64,000 nucleotides of DNA from Clostridium sp. AM34-11AC (GCF_003435375.1 NZ_QWGL01000008.1:231-64230), one strand, 5' to 3'. Numbered from the stretch's first letter, positions 34,724 through 42,984 are shown. Program-made: numbers and translations. The notes: a model not told the origin generated them from the sequence alone.

Positions 34724-35679
34724 TGGCAGATACGATCCTTGAAGTAAAACACCTGAAAAAATATTTCAACACTCCAAAGGGACTGCTCCATGCGGTCGAT
34801 GACGTGAACTTCACTCTGGAACGTGGAAAGACCCTCGGTATCGTAGGTGAGTCCGGATGCGGTAAGTCCACCACAGGACGTTCGATCTTACGTCTCATCG
34901 AGCCGACCTCCGGTGAGGTCATCTTCGACGGTGAGGATGTATGTAAAAAGAATAAAAATGAACTCCGTCTCTTAAGACGTGACATGCAGTTGATCTTTCA
35001 GGACCCGTACGCGTCCCTTGACCCGAGAAAAACAGTCAGTGAGATCATTGCTGAGCCGTTAAAGCTCCAGAAGCTTATTACGGACCCGAAAGCCCGTATG
35101 GACCGTGTGCGTGAGCTGATGCAGGTCGTAGGTCTTGCGGACCGCCTGATCAATACATATCCGCATGAGCTTGACGGCGGCCGCCGCCAGCGTATCGGTA
35201 TCGCGAGAGCGCTTGCGATGAAACCGAAGCTTATTGTATGCGACGAGCCGGTTTCTGCCCTTGACGTATCCATTCAGGCACAGATCTTAAACCTGATGCA
35301 GGATCTTCAGGAACAGATGGGATTGACCTATATCTTCATCACACACGACCTTTCCGTTGTCAACCACTTTGCGGATGATATCGCGGTTATGTATCTTGGA
35401 CAGCTCATCGAGAAAGCTCCGTCTGAACAGCTTTTCGATAAGCCGACTCATCCGTATACACAGGCTCTGCTCTCTGCAATTCCGGTACCAAGCCTGAAAA
35501 AGAAGAGAGAGCGTATCATCTTAAAGGGTGAGATCACTTCCCCGATCAACCCGAAGCCAGGCTGCCGTTTTGCTGCCCGCTGTCCGTATGCGACAGACCG
35601 TTGCAGAAGCGAGGAACCGGTACTCCGCGAGATCGAACCGAATCATTTCGTGGCATGCCATCTGACGGAAGGCAAATAA
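34723..35679 (+). CDS. Peptide ABC transporter ATPase, DppF/OppF type
   Basis: 318 residues. Walker A GESGCGKST, signature region ELDGGRRQRIGIARA (about 149-163), Walker B LIVCDEPVSALDVS. The signature reads LDGGR instead of LSGGQ, a variant I recall in some OppF-like proteins. The C-terminal CRFAARCPYATDRC is the Cys-rich oligopeptide extension. Last gene of the operon; a terminator follows 12 bp later. Confidence 0.93.
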   Translation: MADTILEVKHLKKYFNTPKGLLHAVDDVNFTLERGKTLGIVGESGCGKSTTGRSILRLIEPTSGEVIFDGEDVCKKNKNELRLLRRDMQLIFQDPYASLDPRKTVSEIIAEPLKLQKLITDPKARMDRVRELMQVVGLADRLINTYPHELDGGRRQRIGIARALAMKPKLIVCDEPVSALDVSIQAQILNLMQDLQEQMGLTYIFITHDLSVVNHFADDIAVMYLGQLIEKAPSEQLFDKPTHPYTQALLSAIPVPSLKKKRERIILKGEITSPINPKPGCRFAARCPYATDRCRSEEPVLREIEPNHFVACHLTEGK

Positions 35680-35691
35680 GGAGACATTCGT

Positions 35692-35724
35692 ATGCCCCCG
35701 CCGGTATTCTGGCGGGGGTATTTT
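35692..35724 (+). terminator. Terminator of the peptide transporter operon
   Basis: GCCCCCGCC pairs with GGCGGGGGT and is followed by ATTTT. The next bases, GTGTAATAGGAAA, repeat the beginning of the 18030 element. Confidence 0.85.
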
Positions 35725-35809
35725 GTGTAATAGGAAATGCCGACAGAAATGGATGCAGTGGATGCTGTGCAGGGCTGTGAGGGCAGCTTCTTTTGTAAGC
35801 ATAATAAAT

Positions 35810-35838
35810 TTGACAGGGAAATGATCCTGCGATAAAAC
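35810..35838 (+). promoter_or_regulatory. Promoter of the S9 peptidase gene
   Basis: TTGACA, 17-bp spacer, TAAAAC, 36 bp before the start codon. Confidence 0.7.
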
Positions 35839-35873
35839 TACATATATAAAAAGGAAAGAGAGGACCTGGAACC

Positions 35874-37856
35874 ATGAAACAGATCGATATCAGAGACTTT
35901 ACAAATTATCATTATCCCACGATCTTTACCCCGGCACCGGATGGAAAGCACGCGGTGATGGCGGTGGTGGATGCCAGCGAGAAGGACAACTGCTATGAGT
36001 CCTGCTTATGGCTCTATGATATGGAGACAAAGAAAACGTCCAGACTGACGAGCGGAAAGAAAGAGCGCACGTTTATCTGGATGGATTCCGAGACGGTCCT
36101 TTTTATTGCGGACCGCGAGAAGACATATCAGGAAAAAGCGAAGAACGAGGAGGACTGGACCTGCTTCTATACCTTAAATATCCACGGCGGTGAAGCGCAG
36201 TTTGCGTTCGCTGTTCCATATAAGGCAGTGAAGATGAAAAAGGCCGGAAAGAAACTTGTCCTCACGGTAAAATATGATTACAATAAACCGGATCTCTCCC
36301 ATATGGAAGAGGGCGAGGAGAAGAAGGCCTCTCTCAAGGCCTGGAAGGAAGAGAAAGATTACGAAGTATTCGATGAGCTTCCGTTCTGGGCGAACGGTCA
36401 GGGAATCGTAAACAAGAAGAGAACGAGACTGGCGGTTTACGATCCGGATAATGGTTCCTGCGAGATCGTGACACCGGATTATGAGAATGTTGAGGCTTCC
36501 TGGGTAGAGGGAGACGATACAATCCTCTATGTTTCCAGTCTTTATACCGACAAGAAGGATGTTTACCAGGGATTAAAGCAGTATACGGTCTCCACCGGTG
36601 AGCTTGAGACGCTTGTGGAGCAGAAGGATATGAGCATCGACTACGCGTGCATCCTGAAAGGCAAAGTGACCTTCTTCGGTTCCTACATGAAGGAATACGG
36701 TTTCAACGAGAATGACAAGCTGTATACAGTAGAGGACGGCAAAGTGGAGCTTCTTTCCGATTACGATGACAGCGTCCACAACTCCATCTGCTGTGACTGC
36801 AAGTTCGCGGACGGTGTCTCCGCAGTTCATGACGAGGATAAGATCTACTTTATCGCTACATTAAGAAAACAGAGTGTGATCCGCACCTTTGATGCCAAGG
36901 GACATATGGAGACGATCCTGGACCGCCAGGGAAGCGTCCACACACTGGCGAAGTCCGGCGATACCATTTACTTTACAGGAATGCGTGATATGGGGCTCAC
37001 CGAGTGCTACGCCTTTGACGGAAAAGAGGAGACGAAGCTCACTTCCTTTAACGACGCGGTGATGGCGGAGAGAAGTGTTTGCCCGGTTGAGGAGTTTATC
37101 TTTACATATAAAGATCTGGAGCTGGACGGCTATGTGATCAAACCGGTGAACTTCGACCCGAATAAGACATATCCTGGTATCTTAACGATCCATGGCGGCC
37201 CGCGGGCAACCTTTGGACCGACCTTCTTCCACGAGAGTGAGGTATTCGCGAATGCCGGATACTTTGTATTCTTTACAAACCCGTTAGGAAGCGACGGACG
37301 CGGAAATGAGTTCGCTGACATTACCGGAAAGCACGGCGGAATCGACTTTGAATGCTGCATGGCACTCACAGATGAGGTATTGAAGCGCTATCCGCAGGTT
37401 GACGAGAAGCACCTGGGCGTTATGGGCGGAAGCTACGGCGGATTTATGACAAACTGGGTGATCGGAAACACCACGCGATTCGCAGCGGCCTGCTCCCAGA
37501 GAAGTATCTCCAACTGGGTATCCAAGTGCATGACCACCGATATTGGCTATTACTTCAATATGGATCAGATCAAGGCAGATCCGTGGAACAGCCAGGAGAA
37601 GATGTGGCAGCACTCACCGCTCAAATACGCGAACATGGCGAAAACTCCGACCCTCTTTATCCAGTCAGACGAAGACTACCGCTGCTGGATGGGCGACGCG
37701 ATCCAGATGTTCTCCGCGTTAAAATACTTCGGCGTTGAAGCCCGCATGTGCCTCTTCCATGGCGAGAACCACGAACTCTCAAGAAGCGGTAAACCGAAAC
37801 ACAGAATCCGCAGAATGACGGAGATGATGGAGTGGTTTGATAAGTATTTGAAGTAA
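35874..37856 (+). CDS. S9 family serine peptidase (acylaminoacyl-peptidase type)
   Basis: 660 residues with no signal peptide, so cytoplasmic. An N-terminal beta-propeller-like region (about 1-380) is followed by an alpha/beta-hydrolase domain: LTIHGGPRATFGPTFF (oxyanion side), nucleophile motif GGSYGGFMTNW (Ser at about 521), catalytic Asp in QSDEDYRCW (about 600), and His in GENHELSRSGKPKHR (about 632). Such enzymes cut short peptides or remove N-terminal residues. Its place next to peptide uptake genes fits a role in breaking down imported peptides. Confidence 0.93.
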   Translation: MKQIDIRDFTNYHYPTIFTPAPDGKHAVMAVVDASEKDNCYESCLWLYDMETKKTSRLTSGKKERTFIWMDSETVLFIADREKTYQEKAKNEEDWTCFYTLNIHGGEAQFAFAVPYKAVKMKKAGKKLVLTVKYDYNKPDLSHMEEGEEKKASLKAWKEEKDYEVFDELPFWANGQGIVNKKRTRLAVYDPDNGSCEIVTPDYENVEASWVEGDDTILYVSSLYTDKKDVYQGLKQYTVSTGELETLVEQKDMSIDYACILKGKVTFFGSYMKEYGFNENDKLYTVEDGKVELLSDYDDSVHNSICCDCKFADGVSAVHDEDKIYFIATLRKQSVIRTFDAKGHMETILDRQGSVHTLAKSGDTIYFTGMRDMGLTECYAFDGKEETKLTSFNDAVMAERSVCPVEEFIFTYKDLELDGYVIKPVNFDPNKTYPGILTIHGGPRATFGPTFFHESEVFANAGYFVFFTNPLGSDGRGNEFADITGKHGGIDFECCMALTDEVLKRYPQVDEKHLGVMGGSYGGFMTNWVIGNTTRFAAACSQRSISNWVSKCMTTDIGYYFNMDQIKADPWNSQEKMWQHSPLKYANMAKTPTLFIQSDEDYRCWMGDAIQMFSALKYFGVEARMCLFHGENHELSRSGKPKHRIRRMTEMMEWFDKYLK

Positions 37857-37911
37857 AGAGAAGGCAGGGCGCGGCAGCACCTGCAGACTAAAGATATAAG
37901 AAGTTCCCCGG

Positions 37912-37947
37912 CTGGCAGCAGAAATGCGGCTGACCGGGGGATTTTTG
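37912..37947 (+). terminator. Terminator after the peptidase gene
   Basis: TTCCCCGG pairs with CCGGGGGA across a loop and is followed by TTTTT. Confidence 0.8.
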
Positions 37948-37977
37948 TGGCAAAACTTCGTCAGTATGCATTTTTCG

Positions 37978-38006
37978 GTGACAAGCGGTGTAAAGTATGG
38001 TACTAT
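37978..38006 (+). promoter_or_regulatory. Promoter of the 38069 gene
   Basis: GTGACA, 17-bp spacer with extended TGG, TACTAT. Confidence 0.6.
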
Positions 38007-38068
38007 ACATATAAGCGTGGGTCTTTTTGACCTATGTGCGGAATTTGATTTTAAAAGGAGATTTTTGC

Positions 38069-38905
38069 ATGCGAAAACGCTTATATGCGATATTTCTTGC
38101 GCTGACAGCGGCGATCGGAATTTCCGGCGGAACGGTGTTTGGTGCGGCAAAAACTACCCAGGTAGATACAATCACATTGGAGACACAGACGGCAGATGAC
38201 GAGGTTGCGGTGGATCTTGGATGGAAGACTCAGCAGGACAAGGGACGCTGGATCGACAAGATGGGAATCGCAGATGATGTGAACAGCCTGGTTCTGATCA
38301 TAAATAATATAGAAGATGATACCGACACGGTAAAGACAAATACAGGAAATGGTTCCAGCGATAAAGTTGTAAAAGTGAAAAGAAAACAGCTGCCGGGGAA
38401 TTCGAGAATGCTCTACCTCTCCAGAACGGAAAACGGGGTTTGGCAGGAGAATTTCTCTGTCAACTGTTATATTTCCGGCGCACAGGGAGAAGATTCCGAT
38501 ATTTACGGCGTTTACCGCCTGGAGAGCACCTTTGGAAACGAAAATGATCCGGGAAGTCTTGTCCCGTATCATAAACTGACATCGGACGATTACTGGATCA
38601 CAGATCCGGAAGCGGATGGATTCGGTGTTATCACCGCAAAGAAGCCGTCTGGCTTGTTGTCGAACCAGTATGTGAATCTGGAGGAGATGCGAGCGTTCTC
38701 AAACTTTGGCATGATCCTGAAACCGGAGGAAGGTTCTGAAGGATACCCGGCTCTTGTGGTCAACTGCCAGCAATCCGGCGCAAAGAATAAGTCTTTCTGC
38801 GGGATTCAGCTTGCCCAGTCCTATGTGAGAATGCTGATTCAGTCTATGGATTCCGGAACGAGAATCATGATTGCCGGTGAGGTGGAAGAACTGGAAGGAA
38901 TGTAA
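38069..38905 (+). CDS. Secreted protein, L,D-transpeptidase-like but degenerate
   Basis: 278 residues from ATG 38069 (AAAGGAG upstream; the frame extension to 38027 has no ribosome site). A signal peptide (MRKRLYAIFLALTAAIGISGGTVFG) is followed by a domain laid out like YkuD-type proteins of this family: WIDKMGIADDVNSLVLIIN, GVYRLESTFGNENDPGSLVPYHKLTSDDYW, and a C-terminal NCQQSGAKNKSFCGIQL. In active enzymes that end carries HC and S-x-GC motifs; here His is Asn and the Gly before Cys is Phe. Probably exported, wall-associated and perhaps inactive. The resemblance is by eye and moderate. Confidence 0.6.
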   Translation: MRKRLYAIFLALTAAIGISGGTVFGAAKTTQVDTITLETQTADDEVAVDLGWKTQQDKGRWIDKMGIADDVNSLVLIINNIEDDTDTVKTNTGNGSSDKVVKVKRKQLPGNSRMLYLSRTENGVWQENFSVNCYISGAQGEDSDIYGVYRLESTFGNENDPGSLVPYHKLTSDDYWITDPEADGFGVITAKKPSGLLSNQYVNLEEMRAFSNFGMILKPEEGSEGYPALVVNCQQSGAKNKSFCGIQLAQSYVRMLIQSMDSGTRIMIAGEVEELEGM

Positions 38906-38912
38906 AAGTAAG

Positions 38913-38950
38913 GTGAAAGATTCCCCGCGGGGAGTCTTTCACTATTTTTT
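38913..38950 (+). terminator. Terminator after 38069 gene
   Basis: GTGAAAGATTCCCC pairs with GGGGAGTCTTTCAC, then a T run. Confidence 0.93.
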
Positions 38951-38997
38951 AAATTTATTGTCAAAGAAGGAAAAACTAGCATAGAGGTGGATTTCTG

Positions 38998-39653
38998 ATG
39001 AAGATATGGAAAAGGCTTTTAATGGCTGTATGTCTCTGTGCGATCTGGTCATTTACCGCATTGGCGGCAGAGAGCGATCCGGTGAAGATCGAACGTGTAA
39101 AGCTGAAATTTGAGTCGTTTCGTCCGAAAGATGGATATGTGAAGATCACGAATCTTGGAACCGGATATTCTGTGGGAGATTGCGAGATTATCAACGACAG
39201 TGATACCGACAACTGGAATTCTTCCTACTGTGCCCGCCTCCAGATCGAACTGACGGCTGATGACGGTTAAGAATTCCGCAAAAAAGGAAAATCGTATTTT
39301 GACCTTAAAGGTTCCGATTTTTACCGTTATGAGTCCAGCGATTACGACGATAAAGAAGTGATCTGGCTCTGCGTGGATATGGCTCCGCTAAACCGCAGCA
39401 TCTGTGTTCCATTAGACCCTGTGTGGACTGCGGATGGAACCGCGAAGTGGACTGTGGCATATAAGGCGGAATCTGGTACCGGTTTGACAAAGGTGGATAT
39501 ATGATCACCGGCTGGTATCAGGATGCAGGCACAGGCAGATGGTATTATCTCGACGCCTCCGGAGCGATGGTGACAGGAGAGCGGAAGATAGATGGAACGA
39601 CGTACCGTTTCGCAGAGGGACCTGCGGATATGGCCGGAGTTATGCTTCAGTAA
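38998..39653 (+). pseudogene. Broken secreted cell-wall-binding-repeat protein
   Basis: Starts well: AGAGGTGG ribosome site, signal peptide MKIWKRLLMAVCLCAIWSFTALAA, then 65 residues to a TAA at 39268-39270. The same frame then continues for about 78 codons of sensible protein (EFRKKGKSYFDLKGSDFYRY... WTADGTAKWTVAYKAESG) before TGA near 39502. A different frame takes over with GRWYYLDASGAMVTGERKIDG, a wall-binding repeat, to TAA at 39651. So one nonsense change (a GGT-TAT-GAA origin would need one base) and one frameshift or deletion near 39500 disrupt an exported wall-binding protein. A sequencing error is possible for one lesion. Confidence 0.75.
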
Positions 39654-39663
39654 AACGAAATTT

Positions 39664-39715
39664 AAAAGATCCCTGGAATCACACACACTGGTGACGAAAT
39701 TCCAGGGATCTTTTT
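39664..39715. terminator. Terminator, able to act on both strands
   Basis: AAAAGATCCCTGGAAT pairs with ATTCCAGGGATCTTTTT; it lies between the broken gene and the convergent 39783 gene. Confidence 0.9.
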
Positions 39716-39782
39716 GACTATATGCACCTGATGGCTTTGCCCGCAGCAGACTTTTCAAAATTTTGCTGGAACAGGATACGCC

Positions 39783-40076
39783 TTATTTTGGCGGGAACTG
39801 TCCGGCAAGGCGACGGATCATTTCTGCCTTCTTTCTGCCATCCGGCGACAGATTTTCTGTCAGGATGGAAAAGAGCAGATCCCGCTCCTCGCTGGAAAAA
39901 ACCAGATTGGACTGCCGCATCTTCCTGTGCAGATCTAAAAATAGATTCATTCTTTGAGCTTCTGGGGCTGCGGCCAGTTCATCGGCGAAGGAAGCCAGTA
40001 AAGCGATCTTTTTCGCATCCATGTGATGGAGCCGCGGATCTGATTTCCAGGATCTTTCCTGATCATGTTGTTCCAT
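39783..40076 (-). CDS. Small helical protein of unknown function
   Basis: 97 residues from ATG 40076, chosen because CAGGAGGATC lies 6-12 bp upstream within the end of the previous gene; an in-frame ATG at 40097 lacks that support. Predicted mostly alpha-helical (KKIALLASFADELAAAPEAQ, FLDLHRKMRQSN, RDLLFSILTENL), no membrane segment, no Cys. It overlaps the upstream 40063-40509 gene by 14 bp, so the two are translationally coupled. I do not recognise the family. Confidence 0.65.
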   Translation of the reverse strand: MEQHDQERSWKSDPRLHHMDAKKIALLASFADELAAAPEAQRMNLFLDLHRKMRQSNLVFSSEERDLLFSILTENLSPDGRKKAEMIRRLAGQFPPK

Positions 40077-40509
40077 GGGCAGATCCTCCTGGGGCAAAAC
40101 TCTGCATGACTAACTGCAGGGTTTCGTATTGTGCCTGCATATCCGGGGGAAAAATGGAAAACAGCTGTTCCGGAGTGAGCCCGGAACCGGATCGTCCGCG
40201 GCGGCTGGCAAGAAAGCGAGAGATCATATCGATGGTATCCTGTTCCGCCTTATTTGCATATGGGCGGACTGCACTCAGCATATCTTCGACGGATGGGTTC
40301 GGGGACTCCAGGGAACATACGCTCATCATCCCGTCATCGTTCTCCCGGAAAAATTCCATGGTGTGCATCATCTCCCTGGCACGGATGAACATGGAGAGAG
40401 ACCGCTGCCGTCTGATATCCAGATAGGGAAGAGCGGCCTTCATCATCTGTAAGTGATGATCACCTGTGGCATAGTCCAGGTCGGTCAGCTTTAAATCTTT
40501 TTCACTCAT
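40063..40509 (-). CDS. Helical protein of unknown function
   Basis: 148 residues from ATG 40509 (MSEKDLKLTDLDYATGDHHL), preceded by GCAGGAGGTCCC; a further in-frame ATG at 40533 has no ribosome site. The body is helical with MMKAALPYLDIRRQRSLSMFIRAREMMHTMEFF and a disordered Gly/Ser stretch. No signal or membrane segment. It is the first gene of a two-gene unit with 39783. A CATATATT box at 40532-40539 resembles a mother-cell sporulation -10. Family unknown to me. Confidence 0.65.
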   Translation of the reverse strand: MSEKDLKLTDLDYATGDHHLQMMKAALPYLDIRRQRSLSMFIRAREMMHTMEFFRENDDGMMSVCSLESPNPSVEDMLSAVRPYANKAEQDTIDMISRFLASRRGRSGSGLTPEQLFSIFPPDMQAQYETLQLVMQSFAPGGSAHGTT

Positions 40510-40632
40510 ATTGGGACCTCCTGCATGTGACAATATATGAGAGGACCGGCGGATTCATGCGAAAAATGCACGGAAAAGAGGACAGGGGAATAAAATATAG
40601 GGAAAGGGGCTCCAGCCCAGGGAGGAGAAAAC

Positions 40633-40761
40633 GTGGGAAGACTTGTCATAGATGGAAATGCTGTCTACGAGATCGATGAGGAGTGCGAGAGGAGAAAAAA
40701 GGAAAACAGACCTCAGAAAGGAGAAAATACAGAGAGAACGAACAGAAAGGGCGGCCGTTAG
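40633..40761 (+). CDS. Small 42-residue basic/acidic protein
   Basis: A GTG start at 40633 follows GGGAGGAGAAAAC. The product reads MGRLVIDGNAVYEIDEEC then a basic tail ERRKKENRPQKG... ending KGGR and TAG at 40759. The strong ribosome site and the ordered VIDGNAVYEIDEEC segment support it as real. It ends inside a hairpin GGGCGGC/GCCGCCC that can serve as its terminator. It lies on the opposite strand to its neighbours. Function unknown. Confidence 0.55.
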   Translation: MGRLVIDGNAVYEIDEECERRKKENRPQKGENTERTNRKGGR

Positions 40762-40768
40762 CCGCCCC
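40748..40768. terminator. Hairpin serving both strands
   Basis: GGGCGGC pairs with GCCGCCC; on the minus strand it is followed by TTTCTGTT, 26 bp past the cysteine-rich gene, and on the plus strand it covers the stop of the 42-residue gene. Confidence 0.55.
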
Positions 40769-40793
40769 GCAGTCTTTTGAGATGCCGATTCGG

Positions 40794-41030
40794 TCAGCAG
40801 CCGAAACCGCATCCATTTCCCCATCCGCCGCAGCAGCAGAGAAGGAGAATGATCCAGATACAGCTGTTGTCGCAGCCGTTGCCGCATCCGCATCCACCGC
40901 CGTTATGTCCGTATCCGCCGCAGCAGCACAGGAGCAGGATGATCCAGATCATGTTGTTGCCGCATCCGCCGCATCCTGATGCCGGAGCATCGCATCCACA
41001 TCCACAGTTTGTAGCAGCTAAATCACTCAT
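40794..41030 (-). CDS. Cysteine/glycine-rich small protein with a duplicated hydrophobic repeat
   Basis: 78 residues, 18 of them Cys. The unit NxxIWIILLLCCCGG occurs twice (about residues 25-38 and 55-70), separated by GYGHNGGGCGCGNGCDNS. This resembles the clostridial proteins labelled chorion-class high-cysteine and, more loosely, the YjcZ-type sporulation peptides. GGAGGAATTAAC precedes ATG 41030. A CATATACT box at 41063-41070 resembles a mother-cell sigma -10. A spore coat or membrane-associated structural role is an inference. Confidence 0.7.
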   Translation of the reverse strand: MSDLAATNCGCGCDAPASGCGGCGNNMIWIILLLCCCGGYGHNGGGCGCGNGCDNSCIWIILLLCCCGGWGNGCGFGC

Positions 41031-41251
41031 GTTAATTCCTCCGGAATTATCTTTACACTTCCAGTATATGCATCATGGCATGTCAGACTTTCACTCTGAA
41101 GATGAAAAATGTTGCAGTTCATTCCCGGCAGAAGCAGTTGCTGAAGGAAAAATTCTATATGGACCGAACGTGAGTGTACTTTTGCTGCTTCATGTGGTAT
41201 GATGGGAAAGTGAAAAGTCAGCAAAGATACCCGCAGCAATTTTTATAAGAG

Positions 41252-41485
41252 ATGGGAAGAAAGTATGAAAAACACGATGACGATCCAGCAGCTTTCTGTC
41301 TATATAAATGGAAAGGATCGGACAGTGCCGGCTGGAGCTATCTGAACGCGGACGGCTATGCGGCGACAGGATGGTTTGAAATTGGAGACCAGTGGTACTT
41401 TTCAGATGAAAATGGCAGCCTGCTGACCAACACGGTGACTCCGGATGGATATCGTGTGGACGGCAGCGGTGCCTGGGTACACTAG
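41252..41485 (+). pseudogene. Cell-wall-binding repeat C terminus, probably a gene remnant
   Basis: The open frame of 77 codons reads AGWSYLNADGYAATGWFEIGDQWYF and ends NTVTPDGYRVDGSGAWVH, the typical end of large clostridial wall-binding repeat proteins. It has no signal peptide. The first 20 codons look unrelated to the repeat. A better ribosome site (GGGAAGAAAG) serves a different frame at 41264 (MKNTMTIQQLSVYING...) that stops after 27 codons. So a short fusion or decayed gene is more likely than an active one. Confidence 0.55.
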
Positions 41486-41511
41486 CAGAAATATAAGAGG
41501 AGAAACGAATT

Positions 41512-42681
41512 ATGAAAAAATTATTCTATGATTCCGCATATATCCGCACATTCGAGGCGAAAGTACTTTCCTGCGAAAAAGGGAAAAAGGGATATGAGGT
41601 GGCTCTGGACCAGACCGCATTCTATCCGGAAGGCGGCGGACAGCCATATGATACAGGAATTCTTGGCGGAGCGCATGTAACGGCAGTCCATGATGTAAAG
41701 GGAGAGATCGTCCACTATACGGATGCGCCGCTTGCGGTCGGTGAGACTGTGACAGGTGAGATCAACTGGGACAGAAGATACCAGAATATGCAGGGACATT
41801 CTGGCGAACATCTTGTGTCCGGGCTGATTCACGCGAAGTATGGGTATGACAATGTGGGATTCCATATGGGGACTGAGGAGATCACCATCGATCTCAATGG
41901 CCTGTTAGAGTGGGAAGATCTCATGGAGATTGAGAAGAAGGCAAACAGAATTATCTGGGAAGATCGGGAGATATATGCGGGATTCCCGTCTGCTGAGGAA
42001 CTTGCCCATATGGATTATCGGAGCAAAAAAGAACTCACCGGTGCTATCCGTATCGTCAGCATCCCTGGCGGTGATACCTGTGCCTGCTGTGGTACCCATG
42101 TGAAGACGACGGGGGAGATCGGACTTGTAAAGTTCCTGACCATGATCCACTACAAGGGCGGCGTGAGAATTTCCCTGCTCTGTGGTGAGGCTGCAGTTAT
42201 GGATTATGAGAAAAAGAGAGAAGAGCTTCAGAAGATCTCTGTTCTTTTATCCGCAAAGGCTGGAAAGACTGCGGATGCTGTGGAAAAGGTAAAAAATGAG
42301 CTGACGATGACGCAGGCAAAGTGCTCGGAGATGTCAAGAAAACTCATGAAGATCTATGCGGATCAGTTAAACGGTGGAAATAGCAAGATCTGCTGGATAG
42401 AAGACGGACTCGATATGACGGAACTCCGCCATTTTGTGAATTTCGCGCTGGAAGGTAAGAAGGGGGGGATTGTCCTCGCTCTGTCAGAAAGTGTGAATGG
42501 GGGATTCTCTTATGTTCTGGGGAGCCAGAGCGAGGATATGCGCGCTCTCTCGAAGGAATTAAATGGGGAACTCTCCGGGAGAGGCGGGGGCAGCAGCCAG
42601 ATGGCACAGGGAACTTTCTTCGCAAGGAAGGAAGAATTGCTCTCCAGTCTGGCCGCCAGAGGGTTTGTTATGGCCGACTAG
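41512..42681 (+). CDS. Alanyl-tRNA editing protein, AlaX-L type with DHHA1-like end
   Basis: 389 residues. The AlaX/AlaRS editing domain contains FYPEGGGQPYDTG (about 38-50), zinc site HSGEH (about 97-101) and CACCGTH (about 189-195). A coiled-coil region (about 230-290) and a C-terminal domain ending SGRGGGSSQMAQGTF resemble DHHA1. Such proteins hydrolyse Ser- or Gly-tRNA-Ala in trans. Full length, RBS GAGGAGAAACG. A hairpin AGCGGC/GCCGCT with TTTT follows the stop codon. Confidence 0.92.
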   Translation: MKKLFYDSAYIRTFEAKVLSCEKGKKGYEVALDQTAFYPEGGGQPYDTGILGGAHVTAVHDVKGEIVHYTDAPLAVGETVTGEINWDRRYQNMQGHSGEHLVSGLIHAKYGYDNVGFHMGTEEITIDLNGLLEWEDLMEIEKKANRIIWEDREIYAGFPSAEELAHMDYRSKKELTGAIRIVSIPGGDTCACCGTHVKTTGEIGLVKFLTMIHYKGGVRISLLCGEAAVMDYEKKREELQKISVLLSAKAGKTADAVEKVKNELTMTQAKCSEMSRKLMKIYADQLNGGNSKICWIEDGLDMTELRHFVNFALEGKKGGIVLALSESVNGGFSYVLGSQSEDMRALSKELNGELSGRGGGSSQMAQGTFFARKEELLSSLAARGFVMAD

Positions 42682-42709
42682 CGGCGGGCTAAACCTGCCG
42701 CTGCCTTTT
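42680..42709 (+). terminator. Probable terminator after the AlaX gene
   Basis: AGCGGCGGG pairs with CCTGCCGCT, then GCCTTTT. Confidence 0.6.
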
Positions 42710-42741
42710 GGCGCGGTGGGGACAGCTTTATTGTGATCTGC

Positions 42742-42984
42742 TTAGCAGCCCTGAACCATGTACTGGATCAGGCGCTTGGAATCTTCATCGTTGTGAGTGG
42801 TGAGGCTTAACTCCTTGATACTGCCGTTAGAAAATACGGTAGCCATTGAGAAGTACTGGCTGAGCTTGGATTTTAAGTTTACGCTTCCGCCCTCCGGAAG
42901 ACTTAACTCAACAGCGCCGTCACACTGGTTGATGACTTTGAAAAATGTATCAAGATTGGAAATGTTTCTCATTTTTAATTTCAT
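42742..42984 (-). CDS. HPr-like small protein without the phosphorylation histidine
   Basis: 80 residues. The order of elements resembles HPr: VELSLPEGGSVNLKSKLSQYFSMATV parallels the HPr VNLKS...LS segment, and the end TTHNDEDSKRLIQYM parallels the last helix. The active-site His and its context are absent, so it cannot act as a PTS phosphocarrier; a regulatory or unrelated role is possible. AAGGAGG lies upstream of the ATG. Transcribed from the promoter at 43162-43190, with a small open frame before it. Assignment by pattern only. Confidence 0.6.
   Translation of the reverse strand: MKLKMRNISNLDTFFKVINQCDGAVELSLPEGGSVNLKSKLSQYFSMATVFSNGSIKELSLTTHNDEDSKRLIQYMVQGC

Noticed and set aside
24908..35679. 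Nickel transporter instead of peptide transporter
   Set aside because: The binding proteins and Cys-rich ATPase tails fit the Dpp/Opp group, and no nickel enzyme or NikR site is nearby; metal transport is not fully excluded.
40555..41202. Overlapping long frames on both strands around the cysteine-rich gene
   Set aside because: They are other-frame readings of a repetitive Cys/Gly sequence; only the minus-strand 40794-41030 frame has a good ribosome site and a sensible protein.
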